DNA of 37,093 nt from Planctomycetota bacterium (GCA_002686595.1 NYXZ01000009.1:26534-63626), one strand, 5' to 3'; positions 16,165 to 25,555 are shown, numbered from the stretch's first letter. Made by a program: numbers and translations. Notes: generated by a model not told the origin, from the letters alone.

Positions 16165-18893
16165 CTTTCCTCGGCCAGTCCGCGCAGGCGTTGCAGCTCC
16201 AGCAGGGCTTCCAAGGGAGTCATGCGGTCTGTCTCGAGTGCTCGCAGGGCCTCGAGCACCGCATCATGGGCGGCGGGCCGCGGGCGATAGAGGGTCGCCG
16301 GTGCTGCGCCCGCCGGTCCCTGGGAGGCGATGCGTGGGCCGAGCCCGGCGGCATCTGTTTCAATGTCGTGCAGGATGCCCTTGGCGCGGGCCAACAGTTC
16401 CGGCGGCACCCCCGCCAGGCGGGCCACATGGATGCCATAGGAGCGATCCGTGCCACCGGCGACGATGCGGTGCAGGAATACGATTTCGTCTTCCCATTCC
16501 CGTACCGCCACGCTCATGTTGCGTACTCCAGCGAGGCGCTCCGCCAGTTCCGTCAGTTGATGGTAGTGGGTGGCGAAGAGCGTGCGGGCGCGGATCTTCT
16601 CGTGGATGTGCTCGACGATCGCCCAGGCCAGAGCCAGGCCGTCGAAGGTCGAGGTGCCACGGCCGACCTCATCCAAGACAATTAGCGAACGGTCGCTGGC
16701 GTTGTTCAGGATGTTGGCGATCTCCACCATCTCCACCATAAAAGTGGATGCGCCGCGTCCGATGTCGTCGCCAGCTCCGATCCGCGTGAAGATGCGGTCG
16801 ACGACTCCGATGTGGGCTTGTTGGGCGGGAACGAAAGAGCCGATCTGTGCCAGGAGGACGATCAGAGCCGTTTGGCGGATCCAGGTGGACTTACCCGACA
16901 TGTTTGGGCCGGTGAGCGTGATGAGCAGGCTGTCGTCGCGGTTGAGCCGCGTGTCGTTGGGCACGAAGGCATCAGCCGAGGCCAGTTGTTCGATTACCGG
17001 GTGGCGGCCCTCGATGATTTCGAGCGTGTCGCCCTCGTCCACGGTGGGCGCCACATAGCGCTGTTCGGCGGCCTTCTGGGCCAGGCCTGCCAACACATCC
17101 AGTTCCGCAATGGCTTGGGCCGTGGCCAGGATCCGAGCCACATGTTCGGCCACAGCGTCGCGCAACTCCGTGAAGATGCGGTACTCCAAGTCCCTTGAGC
17201 GCTCTTCAGCCCTAAGCACCTTGGTTTCGAACTCCTTGAGTTCGGGGGTGATGTAGCGCTCCGCGGTCTTGATGGTCTGCTTGCGTATGTAGTGTTCCGG
17301 CGTGCGGTCGGCCTGTCCGCGCGGCACTTCGATGAAGTAACCGAAGACGGAGTTGAAGCCGATCTTGAGGTTGGCGATACCCGTGCGCTCGCTTTCGGCA
17401 GCCTGGAAGGAAGCCATCCAGCTCTTGCCATCGCCGGCAATGGAGTACAGTTCGTCGAGTTCGTCGTGGAAGCCCCGGCGAATCAGATTGCCTTCTCTGA
17501 TGGTCAGCGGAGGTTGGTCAACGAGGGTCGTGCCGATGCGCTCCACGAGTTCCAGCAGTGGGTCCAGGCGTTGGTGCAGCTCGGCGAGCATTGTGGAGTT
17601 GGCATCCTTGAGCTGTGCGCGTAGGACGGGAGCTGCGGAGAGGGAGGCGGCCAAGGAAACGAGATCTCGTCCGTGGGCGCGGCCGGTGGAAACACGCGCT
17701 GTGAGGCGTTCGATATCACGCACTTCCGCGAGCACGCCTCGCAAATCGTCACGCAGGAATGGCCCGTCCACCAGCTCGGCCACGCCGGCGCGGCGCTGGG
17801 CGATGGCGTTCACATCCGTGAGCGGCGAAACGAGCCACTCATGGAGCAGGCGCCCGCCCATGGGGGTTTGGGTTCCGTCGATGACATCCAGCAGCGTGCC
17901 GGCTCGGCTCCCGTCCCGTTGGGTTGCGGTCAACTCCAGACAGGAGCGAGTGGCGCGGTCGAGGACCAGGTGGCGCGTTCCGTCGAAACGTCGCGGTGCC
18001 GTCAAGTGTGAGCAGGAGCCGCGTTGGGTCTCCTCCAGGTAGGCGAGCAGGGCACCGGCCGCCGGTACGCAGGGGGAGTCATCGTCGATGCCGAAGCCCT
18101 CCAAGGTGGAGACCTGGAACTGAGCCTTCAGGGCGCGCAGCGCACCCGTGCGATCGAACTCCCAGGCTTCCCGTTCCACCAGGCCCTGGTCGAGGGCGCG
18201 GCGCGCCAACTCCTCGGCCCGTGGGTGGGCGTTGGCGAGGTCTGTGCTGATCAAGGCTTCGGCGGCGCCTACTCGAGCCAGTTCGTCTTCCAAGCGTTCG
18301 GTCGGAGCCTCGGCTACGAAAAAACGTCCCGTGGATACATCCACCCAAGCCAAACCGGCGCCGCCTTCAGTGACATGGAGCGCCGCCAGGAAGTTGGCCC
18401 GGCGGGCATCGAGGGCTTCCTCCTCGGTCAAGGTGCCGGCGGTAACCACGCGGACGATGGCGCGGTCCACAATGCCCTTGGTGGTGCGGGGGTCGGAGAC
18501 CTGTTCGCAGATTGCCACGCGGTGCCCGCGGCGCACGAGCTTCAGGATGTAGCCCTCGGCGCTCTTGACCGGCACGCCGGCCATGGGAATGGCATCGTCG
18601 CCCTTCGAGCGGGCGGTCAATGCCAGGCCCAACTCCCGCGAGGCCACAACGGCATCGTCGTGGAACAGCTCGTAGAAATCTCCCATGCGGAAGAAGAGCA
18701 GTGCAGCGGGCTGCTCCTTCTTGGCACGCCAGAACTGCTCCATCATGGGCGAATGACCGCCGGGACGCGCAGACCCAGCACGCTTCTTCTTGGCGGCCTT
18801 GGCGGGTGATGATGCAACGGGGGCGGGCGAGGGGGGCTGGCCCGCGCTGGAGCGCGTTGTGCTGTCGTCGATGAAGTTCCGTTGGCGGGGCAT
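16161..18893 (-). CDS. mutS: DNA mismatch repair protein MutS
   Basis: Recognises mismatches and small loops and starts repair as an ATP-dependent clamp. 910 residues from ATG 18893. Seen: a Lys/Ala/Pro-rich N-terminal extension of about 50 residues, then the mismatch-reading FFRMGDFYELF (Phe73, Glu75). Next come the connector and lever domains and the ATPase with Walker A TGPNMSGKSTW near residue 662. GAGDDIGRGASTFMVEM follows, then Walker B LIVLDEVGRGTSTFDGLALA and FATHYHQL. The C-terminus is short (ending near LEALLELQRLRGLAEES). A longer in-frame start exists at 18974 but adds non-family sequence. All catalytic motifs are intact. No mutL is adjacent. Confidence 0.97.
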   Translation of the reverse strand: MPRQRNFIDDSTTRSSAGQPPSPAPVASSPAKAAKKKRAGSARPGGHSPMMEQFWRAKKEQPAALLFFRMGDFYELFHDDAVVASRELGLALTARSKGDDAIPMAGVPVKSAEGYILKLVRRGHRVAICEQVSDPRTTKGIVDRAIVRVVTAGTLTEEEALDARRANFLAALHVTEGGAGLAWVDVSTGRFFVAEAPTERLEDELARVGAAEALISTDLANAHPRAEELARRALDQGLVEREAWEFDRTGALRALKAQFQVSTLEGFGIDDDSPCVPAAGALLAYLEETQRGSCSHLTAPRRFDGTRHLVLDRATRSCLELTATQRDGSRAGTLLDVIDGTQTPMGGRLLHEWLVSPLTDVNAIAQRRAGVAELVDGPFLRDDLRGVLAEVRDIERLTARVSTGRAHGRDLVSLAASLSAAPVLRAQLKDANSTMLAELHQRLDPLLELVERIGTTLVDQPPLTIREGNLIRRGFHDELDELYSIAGDGKSWMASFQAAESERTGIANLKIGFNSVFGYFIEVPRGQADRTPEHYIRKQTIKTAERYITPELKEFETKVLRAEERSRDLEYRIFTELRDAVAEHVARILATAQAIAELDVLAGLAQKAAEQRYVAPTVDEGDTLEIIEGRHPVIEQLASADAFVPNDTRLNRDDSLLITLTGPNMSGKSTWIRQTALIVLLAQIGSFVPAQQAHIGVVDRIFTRIGAGDDIGRGASTFMVEMVEIANILNNASDRSLIVLDEVGRGTSTFDGLALAWAIVEHIHEKIRARTLFATHYHQLTELAERLAGVRNMSVAVREWEDEIVFLHRIVAGGTDRSYGIHVARLAGVPPELLARAKGILHDIETDAAGLGPRIASQGPAGAAPATLYRPRPAAHDAVLEALRALETDRMTPLEALLELQRLRGLAEES

Positions 18894-19259
18894 GATGAGG
18901 TGTCCGGTCTGGGGGACACGGGAGAGTACGGCCTGGTGCACACAAGTCGGCCCTGGATGCGGTTGTGGGCGCAAGTAGGCCGGTGCCTACCAGGGCCGGG
19001 GCCTGCCAGTCTATCCGCGGCGGCTGCCGCGGCCCCTCAAAACTGGTGCGGGGCCGCTGTTTCCGGCCGACAAGAGGTTAATCTGGACCCCGCGGCAGCC
19101 CATAAAGCAGGAGAGCCCGGGCCGCGGGTCAGGGCGCTCTGCGGCCGGCCCAGGCCGGTCGGAAGCTGGCCCAGGCCTTGCTTGTCTGTCCATACGCGCA
19201 TCGAACACTCAGCTCCAGCAACCGTACTGATCTCCTTGGCTTTCACCTTCAGCAATCAA

Positions 19260-20627
19260 ATGACTTCGCCTTGCGCGACGGGCCGGCCCCCGACGCGTTT
19301 TGTGGGCGTAGCCCTGGGCGCCGGTCTCCTCGCTTCCTGCGCGAGCTACCCGGACAGGACCAGCGATGCCATGGCGGCTTTCGAAGGCGGCCGCTTGGCC
19401 AGCGCCCAGGCCCAGTTCGCCGTTCCGGAAACCACGGACTCGCCCTTTCTGCGCGGGGCCGAAACGGGGACCGTGGCCCTGGTCAGGGGGGATTGGGCCG
19501 CCGCCCTCAAGGAGTTGGGCGCGGCGGCGGAGGTGGTGGCGGAGGCTGAGGACGCGGCCCTTATCTCGCCGGAAGCGGCGGGTGAATCCCTGCTTCAATG
19601 GACCGTGAATGAATCCTGGCAGGCATACATGGGCGAGGGCTTCGAACGGGTTTACCTGCACGGCGGATTGGCCCTGGCCTACTTGGCCAGCGGGCGCCCG
19701 GAGGATGTGTTGGTGGAAGTGAAGCGCGGCAATGCCCTGCTCGAAACAGAGGAGCGGCTCTACGAGAGCTCCTACGGCGCCGGGGGCCTTGGGCACTTTC
19801 TTTCCTCGGTGGCCTATGAGCTGATGGGAGAGGAAGGGGATGCCTTTATCGATTACCGCCGGATGGAGGAGAAGGGACTGGCAGAGCCGTTAGTGGGCCG
19901 GGCTCTGGTGCGGCTGGCCGGAGCCACCCACCAGCGAGACCTAGAGGCCAGCTTGGTGGAGCGCTATGGGGCTGATTTCAAACGCCCGCAAGATGCCGCC
20001 AGCGTGGTCGTCATCGCCGGCGTGGGCCGGGGCCCGAGCAAGGTGGCGGACACCATGGATGTGGTCACCGACAGTGGCCTGCTGCGTTGGAGCGTGCCGC
20101 GCATCGTGGGCCATGCCCAGCCCGTATCACACCTGGAGTTGATCGTGGACCAGGCCCCGGGGATCAGGACCGCAGTTCTTGAGGAGGTCACCCGCGTGGC
20201 CCGCGCCAATCTAAGTGATCGCTTGGGCTGGCTAGCGGCGCGCTCGGTGGTGCGCTCGTTTCTGAAGCTACATCTGACCCAGGAGCTCCAGGAGCGCCAT
20301 GGCGGTTGGGGGAGAATCGTTGGAGACCTGCTTACACTGGCCACGGAGCGGGCCGACCTGCGCGCCTGGCAGACTCTGCCGGATACCTGGCAGGCCTGCC
20401 GCCTGTTCCTCGCACCGGGGGTCCACTCCATGGTCCTAGCGGCTGACGGTGGCCAGGCCGTGGATCTGGGTAATCGCGAGCTGGAAGCAGGCGAAACGAT
20501 CTTCGTTCTGGCCCGCAGCATCGGACGCCGTCTTTACGCCCACGCCATTGGGGGCCGCCCCGTGGACATTCTCTCCCAGAGCCCCCCGATCGAGACCACC
20601 GCTACCACCGAGCACCCCAAGCCATGA
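19260..20627 (+). CDS. COG3014-like lipoprotein
   Basis: Predicted outer-membrane or periplasmic lipoprotein of 455 residues. The start ATG 19260 gives a signal peptide with lipobox LLASC (Cys27); the open frame upstream has no family-like sequence. Seen: a TPR-like helical N-terminal half (DAMAAFEGGRLASAQAQF, YMGEGFERVYLHGGLALAYL, DVLVEVKRGNALLE, LGHFLSSVAYELMGEEGDAFIDY). The C-terminal half is beta-rich (VVVIAGVGRGPSKV; RIVGHAQPVSHLELIV). This matches my memory of the COG3014 family, often encoded beside YcfL and LpoB homologues, as here. It overlaps the next gene by ATGA. Function is not established; the context suggests a role in cell-wall synthesis or outer-membrane assembly. Confidence 0.8.
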   Translation: MTSPCATGRPPTRFVGVALGAGLLASCASYPDRTSDAMAAFEGGRLASAQAQFAVPETTDSPFLRGAETGTVALVRGDWAAALKELGAAAEVVAEAEDAALISPEAAGESLLQWTVNESWQAYMGEGFERVYLHGGLALAYLASGRPEDVLVEVKRGNALLETEERLYESSYGAGGLGHFLSSVAYELMGEEGDAFIDYRRMEEKGLAEPLVGRALVRLAGATHQRDLEASLVERYGADFKRPQDAASVVVIAGVGRGPSKVADTMDVVTDSGLLRWSVPRIVGHAQPVSHLELIVDQAPGIRTAVLEEVTRVARANLSDRLGWLAARSVVRSFLKLHLTQELQERHGGWGRIVGDLLTLATERADLRAWQTLPDTWQACRLFLAPGVHSMVLAADGGQAVDLGNRELEAGETIFVLARSIGRRLYAHAIGGRPVDILSQSPPIETTATTEHPKP

Positions 20628-21064
20628 CCACACCCAACCCCGCCCTGCCGTCCCTGCTCCTGTCATTCGCCGCCCTGGCCTGTTCGGCCCCCAGCGGCGA
20701 GGAGAGCGCCACACCCGCTCCCCCGGAGGCGGTGCGGGCTGCGGAGGCCTCCGACATGGCCTACCCGGGCGACCCGGCCATCGAGGCCTGTCTCCAGCTC
20801 ATCAATGTGCGCACGCACACCAGGGATGAACTCCTGCGGGCGGAGTTTACACTCCGCAATGCCTCGACCCAGGACCTGGAGGGCTCCTGGACTGTGGCCT
20901 GGGCAGGGGCCGACGGACTGCCTCTCTCGGTTCCCCTGGGCTGGTCGCCCTTCAACCTGCCTCCGGGGGCTTCCAAAGCACTTTCGATTACGGCCCCGGA
21001 ACCGGGAGCAGCCTCCTGGACGCTCCACGCCGTCGACGGCGACCCAAATCGGGGCGCGAACTGA
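20624..21064 (+). CDS. YcfL-like (DUF1425) lipoprotein
   Basis: Predicted lipoprotein of 146 residues with lipobox ALAC (Cys20). Its start overlaps the upstream stop as ATGA. Seen: the Ig-like beta-sandwich pattern of YcfL proteins: LQLINVRTHTRDELLRAEFT, LRNASTQDLEGSWTVAW, a DGLPL turn, then GWSPFNLPPGASKALSITAP. An Ala/Pro/Glu-rich linker follows the lipidated Cys. In E. coli ycfL lies just before lpoB, and the same order holds here. The biochemical role of YcfL is unknown to me. Confidence 0.75.
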   Translation: MTTPNPALPSLLLSFAALACSAPSGEESATPAPPEAVRAAEASDMAYPGDPAIEACLQLINVRTHTRDELLRAEFTLRNASTQDLEGSWTVAWAGADGLPLSVPLGWSPFNLPPGASKALSITAPEPGAASWTLHAVDGDPNRGAN

Positions 21065-21122
21065 ATCACCCATCAATCCACAAACCCACAACTACCAGCA
21101 GCCCTTGAGGGCACCTAGACCC

Positions 21123-21749
21123 ATGAAAAAGCACAAGATTTTACCTCTCCTGATGATTATGGCGGTGGGCTGCAGTTCCACGCGCTACGGCAACCCAGAG
21201 GACCAGGAAACCGTCAACGCCTCCTACGGACGCACGGACTTGCAGTCATTCTCCGACGCCATGGTTTCCTCCCTGGCCGAGGCGCCGTCCCTTTCCTATC
21301 TGGGAGGCCCCGGCAAGGGCGATGACCTGCGGGTCATTGTGTACATGGGTGACATCCGCAATCTGACCACGGAGCACCTAGATACGGGCGGGATCAGCGA
21401 CTCAATCCGCACATCTCTTGTTAAGAGCGGGCGCTTTCGCTTTGTTGCCGGCGACCAGGGCCAGGATGAGATCGGTGACCAGGTACGGTTTCAGCAGGGT
21501 TCGGGGCGCGTTGATCCCGCCCAGGCCAAGGCCTTTGGCAAGCAGCTCGGGGCGGATGTGATCGTCTACGGCAGCCTGCGTTCGATCACCAAGAAGAAGG
21601 GCCGCTCCCTGGAGAACCTGGGTATCAAGACCAAGGATGTCTTCTACCAGTTCACCCTCAACTGCGAGAACATCACGACTGGGGAGATCATCTGGTCCGA
21701 GCAACAGGACGTAACCAAGACGCAGAAAACCAGCCTATTTGGCAGCTGA
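21123..21749 (+). CDS. lpoB: LpoB-like penicillin-binding protein activator lipoprotein
   Basis: Outer-membrane lipoprotein family that, in E. coli, activates the peptidoglycan synthase PBP1b. 208 residues from ATG 21123, with signal peptide MKKHKILPLLMIMAVGC (Cys17 lipidation site). Seen: the globular family blocks LRVIVYMGDIRNLTTEHLDT, GISDSIRTSLVKSGRFRFV, AKAFGKQLGADVIVYGSLRS, and the C-terminal FTLNCENITTGEIIWSEQQD. The 58-base gap from the previous gene and conserved order point to one operon. Whether it activates a PBP in this species is inferred. A hairpin follows the stop. Confidence 0.85.
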   Translation: MKKHKILPLLMIMAVGCSSTRYGNPEDQETVNASYGRTDLQSFSDAMVSSLAEAPSLSYLGGPGKGDDLRVIVYMGDIRNLTTEHLDTGGISDSIRTSLVKSGRFRFVAGDQGQDEIGDQVRFQQGSGRVDPAQAKAFGKQLGADVIVYGSLRSITKKKGRSLENLGIKTKDVFYQFTLNCENITTGEIIWSEQQDVTKTQKTSLFGS

Positions 21750-21769
21750 GAAAGCCCTGTGGGCGATAA

Positions 21770-21803
21770 GGGGCCATGACGCCACACCAGGCGGCATGGC
21801 CCC
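21770..21803 (+). terminator. Hairpin after the lpoB-like gene
   Basis: GGGGCCATG (21770-21778) pairs with CATGGCCCC (21795-21803), with an inner GCC/GGC pairing. Only a modest AT stretch (GATTAATTG) follows, so it is a plausible but not classical intrinsic terminator. Confidence 0.5.
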
Positions 21804-22317
21804 GATTAATTGAAATAAAGTCCCTCAAGCGCAATGAATGTGTACGCGCATCCGGTGCCGCTGAGATTGTCGAGTGCCGGCGCGGCACAAAGGAGTCCAA
21901 TGCTCCGGATACATGCAAAGAAAACGAGCATTTCTAAATATATCTGACATGGCGCTAGGGGGTCAAAAACCAGCCTCGCGTGGCCAATACCGCCGGTTTG
22001 TGTGTTTTGTCCGTCTTGATAAGGCCAGGCGGGCTTGGGATCTCCCGACACAATGCGAGTTCCTATGGTATGGTCGGCCTACCGACAATCACCCACGCAA
22101 AGGGGGGAATCGGGGAGCGTTCAGGAACCAAATCACCGCCCAGGCCCTTTCGCCGGCGGTGGCATGACCACTCCCCCCCGCGAGCAAGAGATTTAATTGG
22201 TTTGGGGTTCACCCGAGGGGCCAATGAACCGATTTCCTTGCTAACCCCCGCAATACGGGCTTGGAGAGGCCAATACGCCGCGAGGCCAACGGTTTCACCA
22301 GCCAGGGACACACCGCC
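21804..22317. other. Long intergenic region before the SGNH hydrolase
   Basis: About 510 bases with no gene I can support. It appears more AT-rich than its flanks, for example around 21927-21945. Two overlapping open frames on the plus strand (21874-22167 and 21980-22321) have no recognisable domains and no start signals. No clear promoter pair was found, though transcription of the downstream gene should begin here. Confidence 0.4.
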
Positions 22318-23538
22318 ATGAATACCGCAACGACCAAATCCTCCAAGACCAGCCTAGGGCCGCCTCCGTCAGTGAATCCCGACACTGCGACCCAGCCGGC
22401 CCCTGAGCGGCCGGCGAAGATGGTGACGCCCAAGATTCTCCTGGCCTTGGGGGCTCTCCTGGCCCCCCTGGGCCTTTCAGAGGCCATCATGCGTGTAGAG
22501 GGTTATCAGCCCCTGGGAGCCCTGGCGGATGGCCGAGCTCCAATCCTGACCGTCTCGACTAACCAGGACATGGTCTACGAGTTGACCCCTGGCTCCCACG
22601 GCACTGCGTGGGGCTGTGATGTGCAGATCAACTCCCACGGCTTCAGGGATCGCGAGTACAGCCTGGCACCGCCGGAGGGGGCCTTTCGAGTGGCTGTTTT
22701 GGGGGATTCGATCACCTTTGGCAATCACATGCCGGCCAGTGCCACATTTGCTGATCAGCTGGAGGCCCGCCTGGCGGATCAGCAGGTAGAGGTGCTCAAC
22801 TTCGGCGTGGGGGGCTATGACACCCTGAACGAGGCGGCCCTGCTCGAAGAGCACGGTGTGGCCTTTTCGCCGGATCTGGTGGTGATTGGCTACTGCATCA
22901 ACGATGTGGGCGTCTATTCCACCAACTTGACCTACATCAAGAGCTTGGAGCGCTACTCCTCAGCCATCTACAACCTGCGCATTTTCCAGTACATGGGAGT
23001 GCAGGCTGACCGGCAGAAGTTGGCGGAAGACATGGCCACGGCAAATGGCGGCGATGATTTCCTGCGGACCTACGCGGGGCGCATCGCCGATGTCAGTGGC
23101 GACGGAGAACTGGCGCGACTGCAAGGTGAGCTCACCGAGTGGGTTGCTGCCCACCCGCAACCCGGCAAGGGCCATGGTTTCATCGAGAGCTACACCGAGC
23201 CCATCCGCTTGGGGCGCATACGCTATGGCCTGGATTGGATCCAGCGCTTGGCGGATGAGCATGGTTTCCAGGCCCTCCTGGTACCCATCCCACTGCTTCA
23301 CGAGGCCGCCCATCCAGAGGCCTACGACCTTGTCCACGAAATTGTGGAACGGGAGGCGCGTCTGGCTGGTCTGGATGTGCTCAGCGTGAGGGATGCCTTC
23401 GAAGGCCTCACCCCGGAGGACCTGCGGGTCAGAGCCGGGGACACGGTCCACCTCAACCCATTCGGGCACAAGATCCTGGCCGAGGAGCTCGAAAGCTGGC
23501 TACGCCAGCACGAGTTCCGGGTCGCTCTGGGAGAATAG
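22318..23538 (+). CDS. Membrane-anchored SGNH/GDSL hydrolase
   Basis: Predicted esterase or acetyltransferase-like hydrolase of 406 residues, anchored by one N-terminal membrane segment (about residues 40-58, PKILLALGALLAPLGLSEAI) with the catalytic domain outside. The preceding about 35 residues are polar and Pro/Thr-rich. Seen: block I VAVLGDSITFG (nucleophile Ser), Gly block FGVGGYDTLNE, block III IGYCINDVG (Asn), and the C-terminal DTVHLNPFGHKILAEEL (Asp and His of the triad). All four SGNH residues are present. Such anchored SGNH proteins often act on acetylated surface polysaccharides; the substrate here is unknown. It is followed by a terminator and a repeat element. Confidence 0.85.
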   Translation: MNTATTKSSKTSLGPPPSVNPDTATQPAPERPAKMVTPKILLALGALLAPLGLSEAIMRVEGYQPLGALADGRAPILTVSTNQDMVYELTPGSHGTAWGCDVQINSHGFRDREYSLAPPEGAFRVAVLGDSITFGNHMPASATFADQLEARLADQQVEVLNFGVGGYDTLNEAALLEEHGVAFSPDLVVIGYCINDVGVYSTNLTYIKSLERYSSAIYNLRIFQYMGVQADRQKLAEDMATANGGDDFLRTYAGRIADVSGDGELARLQGELTEWVAAHPQPGKGHGFIESYTEPIRLGRIRYGLDWIQRLADEHGFQALLVPIPLLHEAAHPEAYDLVHEIVEREARLAGLDVLSVRDAFEGLTPEDLRVRAGDTVHLNPFGHKILAEELESWLRQHEFRVALGE

Positions 23539-23673
23539 TCCCATCTCAGGGCCAGTCTTGGCTCCTCCTTGGGGGTTCGAGGAGTTTTCGTGGGTTGCCC
23601 GTTCGCCGGGACGACATCTCCCGCTGAAGAGAGTGAGCACCTGAGAAACCTCCTGGGGATCAATGATCCGCAA

Positions 23674-23702
23674 AGAAGAACCCGCCCCGCGCGGGTTCTT
23701 CT
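23674..23702. terminator. Perfect 12-bp hairpin downstream of the SGNH gene
   Basis: AGAAGAACCCGC (23674-23685) and GCGGGTTCTTCT (23691-23702) form a perfect stem with loop CCCGC. It is 135 bases after the SGNH stop and could serve either strand. Confidence 0.65.
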
Positions 23703-23763
23703 GTATGTGCTTCTGTCCCCGGGACAGGGACCCCAAGAGCAGAATCTCCCGGTGGCGGGCAAT

Positions 23764-23888
23764 AGGAGCCCGTTGCCAAACTCCCTATGGCGGCTTCGCT
23801 ATCAGCGCCGGTGCGGCGTCAGGCTTGTCGAGCCGTGCCTCACCGCCGATGGCTTCGCCTCGCGAGGGGACTTAATCAACGGACTCCA
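23764..23888. repeat. MITE-like inverted-repeat element, copy 1 (short form)
   Basis: 125 bases with imperfect terminal inverted repeats. The left end begins AGGAGCCCGTTG. The right end, read from the other strand, begins TGGAGTCCGTTG. About 16 of 23 end positions match, including a shared TCCC block. The interior carries GCGGCGTCAGGCTTG and GATGGCTTCGCCTCGCGA, shared with copy 2 at 36405-36579. It encodes no protein and sits between convergent genes. No unambiguous target duplication was found. Confidence 0.6.
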
Positions 23889-23987
23889 AGATGGTCGAAA
23901 ACACCGATCCCCGTTCGGGTTTGGCGGCGATCCCGCTCAGGGTCATGCAGCGATAGCTGCGCTGGGGATCCAAAACTTCTCGATGCC

Positions 23988-24027
23988 GTGAGCCCGCCGG
24001 AGCAAGCTTCGGCGGGCTCACTCTTTT
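23988..24027 (+). terminator. Strong terminator between convergent genes
   Basis: GTGAGCCCGCCG (23988-23999) pairs perfectly with CGGCGGGCTCAC (24010-24021) around a 10-base loop, followed by TCTTTT on the plus strand. It abuts the stop codon of the minus-strand gene at 24026-24028 and can serve both directions. Confidence 0.75.
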
Positions 24028-25555
24028 AATTCTCGACCTTGACCTTGGAAAGCCAGGTCAGGAAGCGGCCTTCGAGGGTGGACTTGATTGTCTTCCTGTC
24101 GAGGTCCGGCGCGCTGAGGGGCGCTCCGTAGACCTGCTCGACCACGGCGTCGAAAGTGTTGGGATCGGAGTCAGCCAAGCTCACCATCAGTTCTCGGAGT
24201 TTCTTCGCGGAACTCTTGGCTGAGCCTTCGGCCTCGGCACTGAGCCAGTACAGAAAGGCGGAGCGGAATGAGCGTTGGAACTCGAGTAGTTCCCCTAGAA
24301 AGACATCTTCCACGCCCTTGCGGCCGTCGGCGGCCCCTCCCAAGTGGGGGCCATGGATGATGACGCTAGCCACCTGGCCGTAGTCGAAGATCTGGAAGTG
24401 GGAGACCTTCTCGCTAAAACCGCGGCGCGTTTTCTCCTTACCCTGGCGCTGACTGACGGCGAGGGCGTTTACGAAGTAGTCAGCTCCCTGCTTCTTACGC
24501 CAGGGGCTCTCGGCGGAGACCTTGGGCAGAACCCCTCCCTGGGAGAGGCCCCCGGGAACAAACATCTCCCGTGCCTCCGTACGGCGCTCAGAGAGGTCTC
24601 CGTCGACGCGCGTGTCGCATGAGCCGAAGACATCGACCACCAGGTTGATGGCCATAGCGCCGGCGAAGGCCGGGGGAATGCGATCGCCGAAGTAGTTGTC
24701 CACCAGGGAGAGTGCCGCCAGTTGAGTGATCTGGGGCAGGAGCCGGTGCTCCATGGGGATACCCTCGAAGTGCTCGTCCTCGCCGGCGAAGGGCTTGCTG
24801 TATTGGGTGGCCAGGACCTTGTAGCGATTGAAGTAGAAGTTGGTCCACTTGCCCACGCCTGAATCCCGGAAGGCCGGCACATCCGGTAGCAGCCAGGCGG
24901 CGAAGGAGATCATGCGCAGGAAGTCCCGGCGACTGGAGGCCAGCATGAGGGGCTCTTCGAGGGCCAAGCCCGTGTAGTCCTCTCCCGGAACTGCCACGAA
25001 GTCCTCCGGCGCGGGGGGGCGTCCCAGGCCCAGGGCGGCGCCCTTGAGCATGGAGTCCTGGAGTTCCTGGGCCGCCTGTTGGATGGTCTCTCTTGGGTCC
25101 AGGGCCGTCATGACATCAAAGCCCCCGTCGCGTGCCAAGCGTGCCAAGCCGCGGGGGCTCCAGGAGTGAACCCAGGCCCGCAGGGTTTCAATGCGTTTCA
25201 AGTCATCCTTGATCGCGGTCCGCAGACTGCCAGAGCTGGGCTGCAGCCATTTGAGCCAGGCCGTCTGTAAATCTAGCAGGGACTCGGCGACGCTCCTGAA
25301 GTCCTCGGCGAACGGGTATTCCCCGGGGCCGTCGAGGTCCTGGATTGAATCGATGGGGGCGTGCAGATGAAAGAGGCCCAGGTGCACGCCAATGAACATC
25401 TCCTCGGCCATGCGAGCTGTGTCGAACTCCTCCGGGGCGGTGCCGGTTTGGCTCGCGAGGGCCAGGACTTCCTGGGCGAGTTCCTCTCTGGGAATCTCGG
25501 GTTGGATGTACGTGGGAATAGGGAAACAGGCTAGGAGCAAGCTGGAGAGAGTCAT
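24026..25555 (-). CDS. Unrecognised lipoprotein-like protein
   Basis: 509 residues; I do not recognise the family. The N-terminus MTLSSLLLACFPIPT is a short hydrophobic stretch ending in LLAC, so it may be lipidated at Cys10, although the basic N-region of a signal peptide is missing. The rest is soluble and helix-rich. Notable blocks are MAEEMFIGVHLGLFHLHAP, ISFAAWLLPDVPAF, and a C-terminal segment YWLSAEAEGSAKSSAKKLRE followed by VEQVYGAPLSAPDLDRKT. The latter resembles the ends of some large secreted proteins of Planctomycetes that I cannot name. A -10-like TAAAAT (25570-25565) lies 9 bases before the ATG, and there is no Shine-Dalgarno. It is a single-gene unit, divergent from the epimerase. 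Confidence 0.7.
   Translation of the reverse strand: MTLSSLLLACFPIPTYIQPEIPREELAQEVLALASQTGTAPEEFDTARMAEEMFIGVHLGLFHLHAPIDSIQDLDGPGEYPFAEDFRSVAESLLDLQTAWLKWLQPSSGSLRTAIKDDLKRIETLRAWVHSWSPRGLARLARDGGFDVMTALDPRETIQQAAQELQDSMLKGAALGLGRPPAPEDFVAVPGEDYTGLALEEPLMLASSRRDFLRMISFAAWLLPDVPAFRDSGVGKWTNFYFNRYKVLATQYSKPFAGEDEHFEGIPMEHRLLPQITQLAALSLVDNYFGDRIPPAFAGAMAINLVVDVFGSCDTRVDGDLSERRTEAREMFVPGGLSQGGVLPKVSAESPWRKKQGADYFVNALAVSQRQGKEKTRRGFSEKVSHFQIFDYGQVASVIIHGPHLGGAADGRKGVEDVFLGELLEFQRSFRSAFLYWLSAEAEGSAKSSAKKLRELMVSLADSDPNTFDAVVEQVYGAPLSAPDLDRKTIKSTLEGRFLTWLSKVKVEN

Noticed and set aside
18024-18809. 261-codon plus-strand frame opposite mutS
   Set aside because: It is antisense to the conserved N-terminal half of MutS, with no domain of its own.
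21874-22321. Two overlapping plus-strand frames (97 and 113 codons) before the SGNH gene
   Set aside because: No domains, no ribosome or promoter signal, and composition like random intergenic DNA.
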